From NCBI GenBank assembly GCA_947168395.1, contig CAMVLT010000001.1:124001-188000 (forward strand): 64,000 nucleotides of DNA, in the 5' to 3' direction. Below are positions 1 through 9,611 of this stretch, piece after piece (position 1 is the first letter of the stretch; every line of letters begins with the position of its first letter). The DNA comes from an uncultured Prevotellaceae bacterium (GTDB lineage Bacteria; Bacteroidota; Bacteroidia; Bacteroidales; Bacteroidaceae). The position numbers were made by a program, and so were the translations under genes. Under the pieces are notes generated by a model. That model had not been told where the DNA came from. It saw only the letters and a program-made list of their open reading frames with translations, and made no database searches.

Positions 1-355
1 CAGATGGCAGGCCGAAATCCTCCATCCTCATTCCAATAGCCTCAACATTTGCTTTGATGAAGGTCTCCATAGCCTTGTGTTCCTTCCCAACTTTTATTAC
101 ATACTGATGCTTATTTCTATGTTTCAGGAATGTCAGATTATCAGTTTGACCGATCTTTTCAAAACCCTCTATATAAGAAAGTTTTCTTTTATCATTGTCA
201 ATTATACCAACGGCAAATGCATCTTTATATTTTCCCTTTTCCATTTCCCTAGCCACCTCATTGCAGCTATGTTTATGGCTTACATTAGCATCAAGCAACG
301 ATCCCACAAGTGTTGTATCAATAAAGCACTCTGGCATAATGTCGTTATACTTCAT
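1..355 (-). CDS. Partial small protein paired with AAA ATPase (possible TOPRIM-like nuclease)
   Basis: Open reading frame that starts at an ATG at 355 and runs off the left edge, so only about 118 N-terminal residues are visible. It begins MKYNDIMPECFIDTTLVGSL and overlaps the end of the upstream ATPase gene by 11 bases, which implies translational coupling. An early acidic residue (PECFID) followed about 40 residues later by a buried strand ending in two aspartates (GIIDNDKRK) resembles the Glu...DxD layout of TOPRIM nucleases. That fold assignment is inference from a short stretch. In several defence systems a SMC/ABC-like ATPase is encoded next to a TOPRIM effector (for example PARIS AriA/AriB). 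The family is not recognised with certainty, and the C-terminus lies outside the window. Confidence 0.55.
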   Translation of the reverse strand, partial: MKYNDIMPECFIDTTLVGSLLDANVSHKHSCNEVAREMEKGKYKDAFAVGIIDNDKRKLSYIEGFEKIGQTDNLTFLKHRNKHQYVIKVGKEHKAMETFIKANVEAIGMRMEDFGLPS

Positions 356-1520
356 CACCCAGTCTTTCTATATTAAAGAATGCATCAACTCCACCTTCAA
401 ACATATCCTGCACATCTGTCTCTGTGGCAGACTTTACGATTGAGCCATTCTCTGATGATCTAATGTAAAACAAACCAAAATCGTAATCTTCTCTTTCCAA
501 TAAAATGTCCAAAATATAAGGGCTATGGGTTGAGACAAAGAGCGTATTCCCTTTCTCTGACTTAACAAATCTTAGAAGCGACTTCATCAGTATTTGTTGC
601 GTCGGAGGAAATAGATTCTCTTCAGGCTCTTCTAGAAAAACTTCACAATGATGGATTCTTGATATATTAAGGAACATTCTCATTAACCATTTATTCATTT
701 CTGGGTTGGGTATGTACTCCTTCTCCAGACCAGTTTCTTGATTAATTGTTCCATACTTTGGATTCTTTATAAAAGCCTCACCTACGTTCTTACCATAAAA
801 TTCAACCAGTGAGTTTACCAACTTTTCAATTTCCGACTTATGCTTCACCGAGTTGTCTTCTCGCTCCCTATACTTTTTACTGGTAATATTAACTATATGT
901 ACATATAGGGGTATCAACGATTGTAGACCACTTGAGACATTCGAGAACGGAAGGAAACGCCCATTCTTCATCTTAACATAATCCATGTCATTACCTTCGT
1001 CATAATGGTATGCCACGTCAAGATTAAGGATCTCTTTATCATTTTCAATAGATTTTCTTGCATCGGACCAGTCGGCCATAAAATCTTGGATATTATCAGC
1101 AACGGACTTCACCTCAAACCAGTTCGGAATAACCGCCACTAAATTCCTTTCCGCAGGAATATAGCTCACCTTGGGTCGTTTATACTCCCACCTGTTCTCC
1201 TTCCATTCAAAAGAAAATCCGTGTTCTTTGTCATAAGAGAATTTCATATAATCCGATTCATATCCAATATATGTATTCTCATAGACATATCCATTCAGAC
1301 GATGGAAGTTTTCCAGCTCTTCAATAAAAACGTCCTTCTTCTCAAAGCGTCGTGCGTTCTGTTCTATCACTATGCGTTTCTCTACCCATGTACAAAAACA
1401 AGACACTTTTAGAACACAACTTTTACCAATGCTTTGCTCACCAATAACAACGTTAACATCCTTAAGAAAGATATCAGCATCAGCTATTGGTCCAAGGTCT
1501 CGTATGATAATTCTCTTCAT
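345..1520 (-). CDS. ABC/SMC-like AAA ATPase (AAA_15/AAA_21 type, OLD-like)
   Basis: 391 residues, soluble. A P-loop lies at residues 27-34 (GEQSIGKS), directly after a short beta hairpin as in RecF/OLD-type ATPases. Near the C-terminus come an acidic Walker B/D-loop stretch (FLEEPEENLFPP, about residue 295) and the H-switch STHSP at 330-334. The region between is the variable arm domain. No TOPRIM domain follows in the same chain, unlike true OLD nucleases, so the short gene overlapping its 3' end is the obvious candidate partner. Such ATPases often work in phage defence or DNA repair; the exact role here is unknown. It is separated by about 190 bases from the AAA gene upstream. Confidence 0.8.
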   Translation of the reverse strand: MKRIIIRDLGPIADADIFLKDVNVVIGEQSIGKSCVLKVSCFCTWVEKRIVIEQNARRFEKKDVFIEELENFHRLNGYVYENTYIGYESDYMKFSYDKEHGFSFEWKENRWEYKRPKVSYIPAERNLVAVIPNWFEVKSVADNIQDFMADWSDARKSIENDKEILNLDVAYHYDEGNDMDYVKMKNGRFLPFSNVSSGLQSLIPLYVHIVNITSKKYREREDNSVKHKSEIEKLVNSLVEFYGKNVGEAFIKNPKYGTINQETGLEKEYIPNPEMNKWLMRMFLNISRIHHCEVFLEEPEENLFPPTQQILMKSLLRFVKSEKGNTLFVSTHSPYILDILLEREDYDFGLFYIRSSENGSIVKSATETDVQDMFEGGVDAFFNIERLGDEV

Positions 1521-1563
1521 ATCTGATTCTAATTATTGACTTCTCTGTCATATTTCTCTCGTG

Positions 1564-1719
1564 CTATGACCTCGGACTTCCGCCCTCAGCGGCTATCACC
1601 GATTCAAGCTCCCTAATGCTCATAACAAGCTTTTTACACCTATGGACCAATATTTTCGCCAACTCCTCACGGTCAGCATAAATACTTGGCTCCTCATTCT
1701 TTACAATTACATTTCCCAA
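1564..1719 (-). CDS. Possible 51-residue ORF, non-ATG start or gene remnant
   Basis: A 51-codon open frame (LGNVIVKNEEPSIYADREEL, then a charged helix-like stretch ending in GGSPRS and TAG). It overlaps the stop codon of the preceding ATPase gene in another frame. There is no ATG; TTG at 1719 is the first usable start. The composition looks protein-like (amphipathic, Lys/Glu rich, alternating hydrophobics). It could be a translationally coupled small protein or the tail of a decayed gene. No family is recognised. Confidence 0.3.
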   Translation of the reverse strand: MGNVIVKNEEPSIYADREELAKILVHRCKKLVMSIRELESVIAAEGGSPRS

Positions 1720-3307
1720 ACCATAATGGTTTGACCTTGATATTCTTTAGGCTGATGCCAGATGCGTTCTTCCCAGGTTTTATTTTTCGAACGGTCGAAA
1801 ATAATCAAGTGGCCTTCGTCTACACTACCCACAGCATCCATATACTCAAAGGTTTGACGAAGGCCATCGGCAATGACTTTCTCCAAAGAGCCTCGTTTGA
1901 TCTTCAGTTCCAAGACGATGCGCTGAACAGGGCCACCATAGCCAACAGACAAAGGCTTGCGTATGAGCAGGTCGGTGCGCTTACGTCCCAAACCATACTC
2001 ACGGTCTATATACCCACCACCATTAACAATACGCTGCAAATAGACCTGCAACAACAGCTGGGGGCCAGCCTCAGCATAATCGAACTTAGAAATCCACGCA
2101 TCGCTGTTCTCACGAAAGAACTGCTGGAAGTCTGTTAGCAGTTTCTCCATGTTGATGCTATTGTCTGGATTCTGATACCATTGGGGCTGCTGAGCCATCA
2201 TCTCCTGAGTGCTCCAAGTGAGTTCACGGGGGATGATTTCACGATAGATGGCATTGGCAATCCTGATAGTCTGCCCCTTTTCGCGTTTGATAAGCCCCAT
2301 ATCCGCAACATACTGGATATCGTCAGAGGGTATCAAGCCCTCATCGGCTTCTTCGCTGTTGGCAAGAATGGGTTCTATCACACGCTTGACACGCGGTTCC
2401 TTCAACTTGTCAATGAGTATGTCGATATGGGTGTCACGGCGGTAGATTATCTGCTCCTGAGCCTTGTAAATCATTTCGGGAATGATACGGACAGAACGAT
2501 TGCGGTTCTCTTTCATGCGCATCGTCACTTCATAGCCTAAAGCATTCACTAACCACGGCTGGCCCTCAGTGGCCTGCCATATCATTGGGAAACATGCCTC
2601 ATCGAATTCCTGTCCTGTCTCTTGCGTATGCTGCATATAGAGCTGAAAATCTCACCAGGTGAGAAGTTACCCAAATGCAGTGATTCCGCCTTTATATTAA
2701 AGGCCGAACCGCCAGTGACAATGTCCTGATTGGAAAGCACAATGCGATAGTCACGCACATCACGAACTCCACAGAGGATAATGCTGTTAGGGAATGACTG
2801 GGGGCGGTCGTTATATCCGGAACATACTTGTCTCAGGAAACTGACAAGACTATCGCCCACCAAGGCATCTATCTCATCAATGACAAGGATTAAAGGTTTG
2901 TCAAAGGCTTCGGAAGCCCTTCTCAAAAAGGTGGCAAGCATGGCATCCTTGCCTATGTCCTGAACGCCGTCTCTTATTGTCAAAGGAATCTCGCTCTTAA
3001 CAACAGACTTCATCTGTTCGGCTATCGTGTCGACCGAAGATTTAATTACGCTCTGAACATCATTTCTGGAAGCCTGACCTCCCTCCACATTAGCATAGAC
3101 TGCATAATACTCACTATGCTCATTGAGATAGTCACGCAGGGCAAGCATACAAGATGTTTTACCCGTCTGCCGGGGGGCATGTAATACGAAATACTTCTTC
3201 TGCCGAATCAGCATCAGCACCTCGTCCAAGTCGAACCGAGTCAGCGGGTCGATAGTGTATTGCTCTTCCGGACGATTTGGTCCTGCGGTATTGAAGAAGC
3301 GTTCCAT
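1707..3307 (-). pseudogene. AAA-like ATPase with C-terminal PD-(D/E)XK domain, frameshifted
   Basis: Two overlapping frames together give one protein of about 530 residues. The first frame (start 3307) carries Walker A at residues 44-51 (APRQTGKT) and Walker B LILVIDEIDAL. It should read GEIFQLYMQHTQETG, but a missing base near 2645 shifts it to a stop at 2582. The second frame resumes at the expected place and continues to 1707. Its last 100 residues have GRKRTDLLI...VLELKIKRG, the D...ExK core of a PD-(D/E)XK nuclease-like fold common to this Bacteroidota ATPase family. The gene starts 5 bases after the Wzz-like gene and is probably cotranscribed with it. A recent inactivating deletion or a sequencing error would look the same. 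Confidence 0.8.
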
Positions 3308-3312
3308 AAGTT

Positions 3313-4428
3313 TTACTTTGACAAGCCTAACATGGGGAGAAGTTCGTTCTCCTTGTGGAGCAAATAGGCGGTGGTGCCCATGATGGCTAAGAAGAAGAAT
3401 ATCAACACAATGCGCTTTTTACGTGGACCAACAGGTTTGACAGGTACAGTAGCGTTCTGTAGGGTTGTGAAAGCTGGGGTAGCCTGCTGTACACGAGCCT
3501 CGGCTCCTTGACGAAGGGAGGAGTAGTTGACGTAGGCATTGTAACGCAACTGCATCTCGTTCTCCAAATCTGTCTGCTTGGCACGTTCACTGGCAAGGAT
3601 AAGGTCGTTGTTGGCATCGACAAAATCAGCATAAATCTGACGAGCCTTATCGTACTGGGCCTTTGACTCCCTACAGAGGTTGTCGTAATACTCCAAGTCT
3701 ACACGGGCCTTGTTGGTACGGTATTTGGTGATGAAAGCCTGCAGACGATTTTTTACAGAGTCAGCTAAAGTGGCACAGACTAAGGGATCCTGGTCAACGA
3801 CATCAATGGTGATGACCAACGTTTTCTGGTCTACATCACAGACAACCTTTCTTGCGACTAACTCGGCTATATTTGTTTGGTCATCCGTTAGCATGAAGGG
3901 ATCCACCTGAGCATCATTCAGTTCAAGGCTGTCCTTGTCACTTGCAAACATGCTGGAAACGACATTGGCAATGCCACCAATGACACCGCCGATGGCAGCA
4001 CTCCACCAAGCACGCTTCTGGTCGTTCTTCAGATAGTCATAATAACTCTTGGTTGTCAAACTATCGGTCTGGCGTATCTGGATTGGGAACAGACTGGTCA
4101 GGAAGTCCGTAGAAATCATCATGTCAGGATAAAGCGTAGGGAACAGGGCATCACTATTGCCTATCATGGATGAACTACCTACTCGCAAACCGTATGAGGA
4201 TGCCAGTGACAACAATGAATTACTGCTGGCGGAACTGGACAACTCTGGTGCCAACATCACCTCACACTTATATGTTTTGGGAATGGAAAAGCCAATGATG
4301 CAGGCCAGGACAAACGTGATGCCCAACACCTTATAATATAACTTACGGTGTTTCCAAGCCAACTGGGCGATGTGCATAAAGTCTATGCCACCCTTTTGCT
4401 GCTGTATCTGTTTTGTTTCTTCGCTCAT
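3313..4428 (-). CDS. Wzz/GumC-type polysaccharide chain-length determinant
   Basis: 371 residues with the polysaccharide co-polymerase layout. An N-terminal cytoplasmic stretch is followed by a first membrane helix at about 33-53 (LGITFVLACIIGFSIP), a long periplasmic part with predicted coiled coil at about 215-310, then a proline-rich motif (PVKPVGPRKK) leading into a second helix (IVLIFFFLAIMGTTAYLL). No C-terminal tyrosine kinase domain is attached. It lies 25 bases after the Wza-like gene. The family sets chain length and couples the inner membrane to the outer membrane exporter during capsule or exopolysaccharide export. The glycosyltransferases it would serve are not in the window. Confidence 0.85.
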   Translation of the reverse strand: MSEETKQIQQQKGGIDFMHIAQLAWKHRKLYYKVLGITFVLACIIGFSIPKTYKCEVMLAPELSSSASSNSLLSLASSYGLRVGSSSMIGNSDALFPTLYPDMMISTDFLTSLFPIQIRQTDSLTTKSYYDYLKNDQKRAWWSAAIGGVIGGIANVVSSMFASDKDSLELNDAQVDPFMLTDDQTNIAELVARKVVCDVDQKTLVITIDVVDQDPLVCATLADSVKNRLQAFITKYRTNKARVDLEYYDNLCRESKAQYDKARQIYADFVDANNDLILASERAKQTDLENEMQLRYNAYVNYSSLRQGAEARVQQATPAFTTLQNATVPVKPVGPRKKRIVLIFFFLAIMGTTAYLLHKENELLPMLGLSK

Positions 4429-4453
4429 TTCTTTAAGTTTTAAGAGGTGAACA

Positions 4454-6907
4454 TTACAGTCTGGTTAGAGCAACTATCAAAGTAGCAATAGAAGCCAAGG
4501 ACTGACCAACGCCAAGAATGTTAGCCAAATTTACCGAAGTGCCGCGACGTGTCTTACTCGGAACAACAATCTCACAACCTGGCTCCGGCTTGGCACCATC
4601 CTTCACCAATCCAACCGTGCCATTCTGATAGACAATAAAAGCTTTCGACTTACGGGCCCTTTCGCCAAAACCACCAGCCTGCTTCACGTAGTGTTTATAT
4701 TTCTTACCATTCTCATAGAACACGGTATTCGGGAACATCACGTCGCCAGAGACCTTCACAATGGGGTCGTACTCGGGCACATAGATGCGGTCACCTTCAC
4801 GGAGGATGATGTCGGCATCGCCACCAGGATGCTTCAGGGCTTCAGCCAAGTCAATACCCACAATATAAGTGTTTTCCAGCTCCATCTTTCGCCATGCAAT
4901 AGAGTCTCTGACATCTGTCATAAGGTCACGTATAGCCTCCAAAGTAGCCTGACGACGAACACGCTCCTCATCATTCAGCACGCGGACCAGACGGGCACCT
5001 CGAAGATAGGCATCTTCCGTCACGCCACCTGCCATCTCCATAGCGTCGCTGAGACGCATGTTTTTGTTGGGCAGTGTAAAGTTGCCTTCATAGTTGACCT
5101 CACCCGTAACCGTGATGTTACGTGCTGTATGGAAAGCCGGGCTACGATAGACATGGACAACATCGTAAGGTTCGAGGGTAAAGCTGCGGTCACCATCAAT
5201 CAACAGGCCATCCTTGAGGCTGAACGTAAAGGTTTTGGCAATCTCACGGTGCTTCTTGGTAGCCATGGGATCGAGGATTCTACGTGACACATCGACTCGG
5301 GCTAATGAAGCCTGGTCGCGAAGACCACCTGCCTCGATGATGAGGTCCTCAATCGTAGTGTTGTCAGCATACTGATAAGTGCCAGGTGACATGACATACC
5401 CCGTGATGGTCAAGGTGCGCTCCTGACGAAGGTCGGCATTGGTGGAGATAAAAACCACATCCTCGTTCTTCAGGGGAATATCAGCCACCGTACCGTTCAA
5501 GATGCCCTGCACATCGACAGGAATGATTTCCAATGAACGGTCGGCCTTCAGACGATGCATGACGGCATGGGTGGTGAAGGCATCCTCAGTGACACCCTCG
5601 GCAGCCTCAATCAAGGTACGGACGGAATTAACCTTAGTACCCAACTCATACTGACCTGGACGGAACACGGCACCCTTGATTTCGACCATGTTGTCGTAAC
5701 GGTTGATCATACCGTCGACGGTCACATCATCGCCATCCTCCAACTTGAAGTTAGCCATATCGAACTCATTGACATTGAAGATAGAGTAGCGTTCACCGTT
5801 CTGGCGCATCAGGCGGACGGACTTCTTATGGGCATCGCCGGTAAAGCCACCGGCATATTTCAACAGGGTGGCGACACTTTCGTTCTTGCGCATCTCATAG
5901 AACATAGGGCGCTTGACATTGCCGGTGATGCCAACGAGACACTCGTAGGGACTGACCTCGATGACATCATTATCCTGCAAACGAATGTTGCCAGCCAAAC
6001 GACCATTGAGGATATACTCATAGATATCGACTACCGTCACCAAACGGCCATTACGGAACACCTTCACATTGCGAAGGGTACCCAAATCACTGATACCACC
6101 TGCACGATAAAGGGCATAGAACACCGTGGAAAGAGAACTCAGATGATAGGTACCCGGGGTACGAACCTCGCCCATCACATTGATCATGATGGTACGGTTG
6201 TTATGAACCGTAACCCGCATATCGGAACTCTGATAACGGGAACCCAAGGTGCTGCGCAACTTGGCCTGGGCACCTGCCACCGTCAAGCCACTCAGCGTGA
6301 TGGGGCCATAGCCAGACACCGTTACAGTCCCCTCCGGAGAAATGGTATGGACGCGGGTCTGCTGGGAAGCACCGTAGATATCGATGACCACCTGGTCGCC
6401 AGGGCCAAGCACATAGTTCTCAGGGACTGGCATATTGCCATTAGGCTCGAACGTCAAGGCACGCTGACGGAAGATGTCGCGACCAAATACCCTCTTGCCC
6501 TGAACATCATCGTTCTTGCCCTGCGTAGCCTGGATATCATGTTTCACCTGATCGGCCTCTTCGCTTGCATTGGCATAGACCTCGCCCGTAGTGCCTACCT
6601 TGGCGGTGTTCAGCTCCTGAGAAGCTGTTCCGTCCTGGTTCTGCTCAAGTGTTTCCACAGGAGCAGAGACAGCTCCAGCCGCAGCTCCCTTGCCACCGGT
6701 AACCTGACTCTCATACTGATTGCGAAGGCGGCGAATCTGTTCCATATTCACGCCGCGTTGCATCAGATTTGTCACAATCTGCGATTGAGTCGCTCCCGAC
6801 TTTTTCAGACGGGCAATGTAGTTGATCACCTGCTTGTCGGTCATACCCTGGGCACAGACAGAGAGAACACTGATGACAGCAAGGAAAAAAACAAGAAATC
6901 GTTTCAT
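4454..6907 (-). CDS. Wza-like polysaccharide export protein with multiple SLBB domains
   Basis: 817 residues from the ATG at 6907, chosen because it begins a clean signal peptide (MKRFLVFFLAVISVLSVCAQ); the open frame extends 29 codons further without a plausible start. A short helical segment follows, then the Poly_export domain around LGPGDQVVIDIYGASQQTR and a series of SLBB beta-grasp repeats (for example VNVMGEVRTPGTYHLSS, VEIKGAVFRPGQYELG, LTITGYVMSPGTYQYAD, VTGEVNYEGNFTL, VKVSGDVMFPNTVF). The C-terminal hydrophobic helix (LGVGQSLASIATLIVALTRL) may be the membrane-spanning segment. It is much longer than E. coli Wza, as is usual in Bacteroidota. First gene of an export operon with the Wzz-like gene; a promoter box lies about 160 bases upstream. 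Confidence 0.88.
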   Translation of the reverse strand: MKRFLVFFLAVISVLSVCAQGMTDKQVINYIARLKKSGATQSQIVTNLMQRGVNMEQIRRLRNQYESQVTGGKGAAAGAVSAPVETLEQNQDGTASQELNTAKVGTTGEVYANASEEADQVKHDIQATQGKNDDVQGKRVFGRDIFRQRALTFEPNGNMPVPENYVLGPGDQVVIDIYGASQQTRVHTISPEGTVTVSGYGPITLSGLTVAGAQAKLRSTLGSRYQSSDMRVTVHNNRTIMINVMGEVRTPGTYHLSSLSTVFYALYRAGGISDLGTLRNVKVFRNGRLVTVVDIYEYILNGRLAGNIRLQDNDVIEVSPYECLVGITGNVKRPMFYEMRKNESVATLLKYAGGFTGDAHKKSVRLMRQNGERYSIFNVNEFDMANFKLEDGDDVTVDGMINRYDNMVEIKGAVFRPGQYELGTKVNSVRTLIEAAEGVTEDAFTTHAVMHRLKADRSLEIIPVDVQGILNGTVADIPLKNEDVVFISTNADLRQERTLTITGYVMSPGTYQYADNTTIEDLIIEAGGLRDQASLARVDVSRRILDPMATKKHREIAKTFTFSLKDGLLIDGDRSFTLEPYDVVHVYRSPAFHTARNITVTGEVNYEGNFTLPNKNMRLSDAMEMAGGVTEDAYLRGARLVRVLNDEERVRRQATLEAIRDLMTDVRDSIAWRKMELENTYIVGIDLAEALKHPGGDADIILREGDRIYVPEYDPIVKVSGDVMFPNTVFYENGKKYKHYVKQAGGFGERARKSKAFIVYQNGTVGLVKDGAKPEPGCEIVVPSKTRRGTSVNLANILGVGQSLASIATLIVALTRL

Positions 6908-7067
6908 ATAAATACAATAATTATCAATCAAATTACAATAAGGCACACAATCATAGTTCCCAACGAGCAACCAGAAAGCTTTGGTTATCAGCACGTTAGT
7001 TAAAACAAACCAATAATATTATCGCAAACAGAGTAGTTTAGGCATGCCCTTTTTCCGATAGTCGTGT

Positions 7068-7099
7068 GCAAAGGTAGTAAATTATCCCGACACAACAAA
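7068..7099 (-). promoter_or_regulatory. Promoter for the export operon
   Basis: On the minus strand, TTTG (7096-7099) and TACCTTTGC (7068-7076) are 19 bases apart. This matches the -33 TTTG and -7 TAnnTTTG elements of the Bacteroidota primary sigma factor. It lies about 160 bases upstream of the Wza-like start, leaving a long 5' leader. Confidence 0.7.
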
Positions 7100-7152
7100 A
7101 TAAAAAATGGGGAATTTCGCGATTTCGCAGGAAATTCAATATCCTTAACAAT

Positions 7153-7180
7153 AAAGCCGCAAGCGTGAACTTGCGGCTTT
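7153..7180 (-). terminator. Rho-independent terminator after nagB
   Basis: Perfect 11-bp stem (7153-7163 with 7170-7180, arm AAAGCCGCAAG) with a 6-base loop, starting 13 bases beyond the nagB stop. It ends in a short T stretch when read on the minus strand. Confidence 0.8.
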
Positions 7181-7193
7181 TAGGTATCGTTTT

Positions 7194-7988
7194 TTACAGC
7201 AGATTCTTGCTTTCTATATCCTTGAAGTACCGGTAAGTTCCGACTTTCAGTTCATCGCAGGCAGCATCGTCGCAGACGATGATGCCATGAGGATGGAGTT
7301 GGAGGGCGGAAATGGTCCATATATGGTTGACACTTCCCTCGATGGCGGCCTGCAGGGCACGGCACTTGGCATGACCATTGACCAGAATCATCACCTCGCG
7401 GGCTGACATGACAGTAGCGACGCCAACGGTCAGAGCCGTCTTGGGCACCTTGTTGACATCACCGTCGAAGAAACGGCTGTTGGCAATGATGGTGTCGGTG
7501 GTCAAGGTCTTCTGACGGGTACGGCTGCCCAATGAAGAGCCGGGCTCGTTGAAAGCAATATGGCCATCGGGACCGATGCCACCCAGGAAGAGGTCGATGC
7601 CTCCGAACTTCTCGATTTCCTTCTCGTAGGATTCGCACTCAGCAGCCAAATCAGTGGCATTGCCATTAAGAATGTGGATATTCTCTTTCGGGCAGTCAAT
7701 ATGGTTAAAGAGATTGGAGAACATGAAAGAGTGGTAACTCTCGGGATGCTCCTCAGGCAAACCGACATATTCGTCCATATTGAAGGTGACCACATTTTTG
7801 AAGGACACCTTACCATCCTGATAAGCCTTTACCAAGCCACGATACATACCAATAGGCGAAGAGCCTGTGGGGAGTCCAAGCACAAAGGGCTTTTCCGGGG
7901 TCGGATTGGCTGCGTTGATACGTGCCACCACATAATTGGCGGCCCATTGGGACATCAAATCATAATTAGGTTCAATAATTACACGCAT
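7194..7988 (-). CDS. nagB: Glucosamine-6-phosphate deaminase
   Basis: 264 residues, full length. Converts glucosamine-6-phosphate to fructose-6-phosphate and ammonia in the cytoplasm. Family signatures are intact: the phosphate-binding loop [17 protein letters not shown] with the catalytic aspartate, and [17 protein letters not shown] with the Asp-His-Glu active-site set. It starts 13 bases after the M6 protease gene, so the two may share a transcript although their functions do not match; a terminator follows. Confidence 0.96.
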   Translation of the reverse strand: MRVIIEPNYDLMSQWAANYVVARINAANPTPEKPFVLGLPTGSSPIGMYRGLVKAYQDGKVSFKNVVTFNMDEYVGLPEEHPESYHSFMFSNLFNHIDCPKENIHILNGNATDLAAECESYEKEIEKFGGIDLFLGGIGPDGHIAFNEPGSSLGSRTRQKTLTTDTIIANSRFFDGDVNKVPKTALTVGVATVMSAREVMILVNGHAKCRALQAAIEGSVNHIWTISALQLHPHGIIVCDDAACDELKVGTYRYFKDIESKNLL

Positions 7989-8000
7989 AGTTTTTGCTTT

Positions 8001-9611
8001 TTATGGTTTAATAAACTTTTTCTTAATAGTTCCATCCTTATACCTTATTATATACATTCCAGGACGGTTGGGAGAGACTTTGCGACCTGAAAGATCAAAC
8101 GTTGAACGTTGAACATGGAACGTTGAACATGGAACATTTTCGACATCTGACGGGTCACCACCCATGAAATCGAACGATATCAGGCCTTCATCGTCCATCT
8201 GGATATTGGTGACGGGTTTTCCTAACAGTGAGCTGCCGCTGGAATTGGGATAATTCATCTTCGCAGCAGGGAGAGAGGTGTCAGTCAGCTCGTTGTTCAC
8301 AAAAGTCGTTGAATCAGTGGTCCACGGATAAGGAGAGGTACTCAGACGAATGTTACCCATACGAGGACTACGCTGATAAGGATTCTTATTGGAAGGCACT
8401 ATGACAGTCCAAGCATCGTAATCCAGATTATCGGCATGAACCAACTCGAAGCGCCGCTTATCTCTGTCGTTGTTCACCGTATTGCCAGCCCACACCGTCC
8501 CATCGTAGTACACATGATAGATGACCAGTCCACGACCAGGCAATCCATAGTCCCACCCACGTAACTGGCGGTTTTCCAACAGATACCATTCACTGTCAGA
8601 ATGCTTAATGCAATAGACCTCACCACCTTCAGACGAGGGCTTCAGGTTCTTGATAGTGGCAGGTTCCGTCAACACGATGGGAGAGAGCCAGCCCAACAGC
8701 ATCTTTTCCAACGGCGTATAGTTTGGGGGACACCAGCCATAGTTGGTAAAGTTGCCACCATCCATCAAATCCCATTCGTCAACGACAGAATAGCCTGCGA
8801 TACTTGAAGTCGGGTAGATGTCGGGCAAGCCCAAGCAATGGGTAAATTCATGGCAAATGGTGCCAATGCCAAACGAGTGTTTACTGTTGCTGCTATACCA
8901 CAGTTCAGCACTGGAGGAATAATTGGAAATCCTGATGCCACCAGGTGCAGAGACAGAAGAAAACCACGCTGTGTTAGGCCAAATATACCCATAGCAAGCG
9001 CTGCTACCCTGATTTCCCGCATACCCTGCATAGACATAGATAACCTGATCGACATATTTGTCGCCATTCCAGTCGTACTGCGAGAAATCAACATTGGGAT
9101 TCGCCTCCACCACCTTCTTGGTGGCCTCCCTGAAAACTTCGTTACCATAGTTGCGAGTATCAGATGTAGGTTTTCCGTAAGGCTGGGCTTTCGAGCTCAC
9201 CTTGACAGGGCCATAAACATCAAACTGAAGATTAAACAACCCACCAGACTGCTCACGGAAATAATCAGCCACACAGCCCGCACCGTCACGCTCGTTGTAG
9301 CCCGGCTCATTGAATATCTTGTCGTAAGCCTCGCGAGGGTCCTCACGATTAAAAGAAAAATCGGAGAACTCCACCAGAATCACCATCTGCTTATAGATTC
9401 TGCTGGCATCCCACGTTTTAGTAGGCGTAGGCAACACCCGACGGACTCCACGGGTGGTAGAGGCACCCTCGGAGAGGTCGGGGGTGCAATCACCTCGAAT
9501 AATCGCTTCAGGCTGAGCATAGAGATTTAAAGGTAAAAAAGTAAAAAAGTAAAAAGGTAAAATCCTCTTCACCAGTCTATTCAACACTATCTCCTTTATC
9601 TTTTCCATCAT
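8001..9611 (-). CDS. Secreted M6-family metalloprotease with C-terminal sorting-type tail
   Basis: 536 residues. The zinc site HEFTHCLGLPDIY (His254, Glu255, His258, Asp264) is typical of M6 (immune inhibitor A-like) peptidases. An N-terminal signal region (LPFYFFTFLPLNLYAQ) precedes the mature part. The C-terminus (DLSGRKVSPNRPGMYIIRYK...KKFIKP) resembles a type IX secretion type A sorting domain. The hydrophobic core of the signal peptide is encoded by a copy of the GTAAAAA repeat, and the linker before the tail (VPCSTFHVQRSTF) by a GTTCAACG-type repeat, so both ends of the protein carry repeat DNA. The start is at 9611 or the next Met codon. Some members are cell-surface or secreted proteases; the substrate is unknown. 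Confidence 0.85.
   Translation of the reverse strand: MMEKIKEIVLNRLVKRILPFYFFTFLPLNLYAQPEAIIRGDCTPDLSEGASTTRGVRRVLPTPTKTWDASRIYKQMVILVEFSDFSFNREDPREAYDKIFNEPGYNERDGAGCVADYFREQSGGLFNLQFDVYGPVKVSSKAQPYGKPTSDTRNYGNEVFREATKKVVEANPNVDFSQYDWNGDKYVDQVIYVYAGYAGNQGSSACYGYIWPNTAWFSSVSAPGGIRISNYSSSAELWYSSNSKHSFGIGTICHEFTHCLGLPDIYPTSSIAGYSVVDEWDLMDGGNFTNYGWCPPNYTPLEKMLLGWLSPIVLTEPATIKNLKPSSEGGEVYCIKHSDSEWYLLENRQLRGWDYGLPGRGLVIYHVYYDGTVWAGNTVNNDRDKRRFELVHADNLDYDAWTVIVPSNKNPYQRSPRMGNIRLSTSPYPWTTDSTTFVNNELTDTSLPAAKMNYPNSSGSSLLGKPVTNIQMDDEGLISFDFMGGDPSDVENVPCSTFHVQRSTFDLSGRKVSPNRPGMYIIRYKDGTIKKKFIKP
8101..8135. repeat. GTTGAACGTTGAACATGGAA-type tandem repeat inside the M6 gene
   Basis: Tandem units of GTTGAAC/ATGGAAC lie in frame between the protease domain and the C-terminal tail. 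The same unit family, in the other orientation, occurs in the TonB receptor gene near 62985 and 63125. Confidence 0.75.
9541..9562. repeat. GTAAAAA repeat, copy 1 (inside M6 signal peptide)
   Basis: 22 bases identical to the arms at 14459 and 14871. Read on the minus strand it encodes LPFYFFTF in the M6 protease leader. Confidence 0.85.

Noticed and set aside
77..376. Plus-strand open frame of 99 codons at the left edge
   Set aside because: Antisense to a better-supported minus-strand gene that overlaps the ATPase stop; composition is that of a shadow frame.
5555..7003. Plus-strand open frame of 482 codons opposite the Wza-like gene
   Set aside because: Long only because the opposite strand is a codon-biased gene; histidine- and threonine-rich shadow with no domain.
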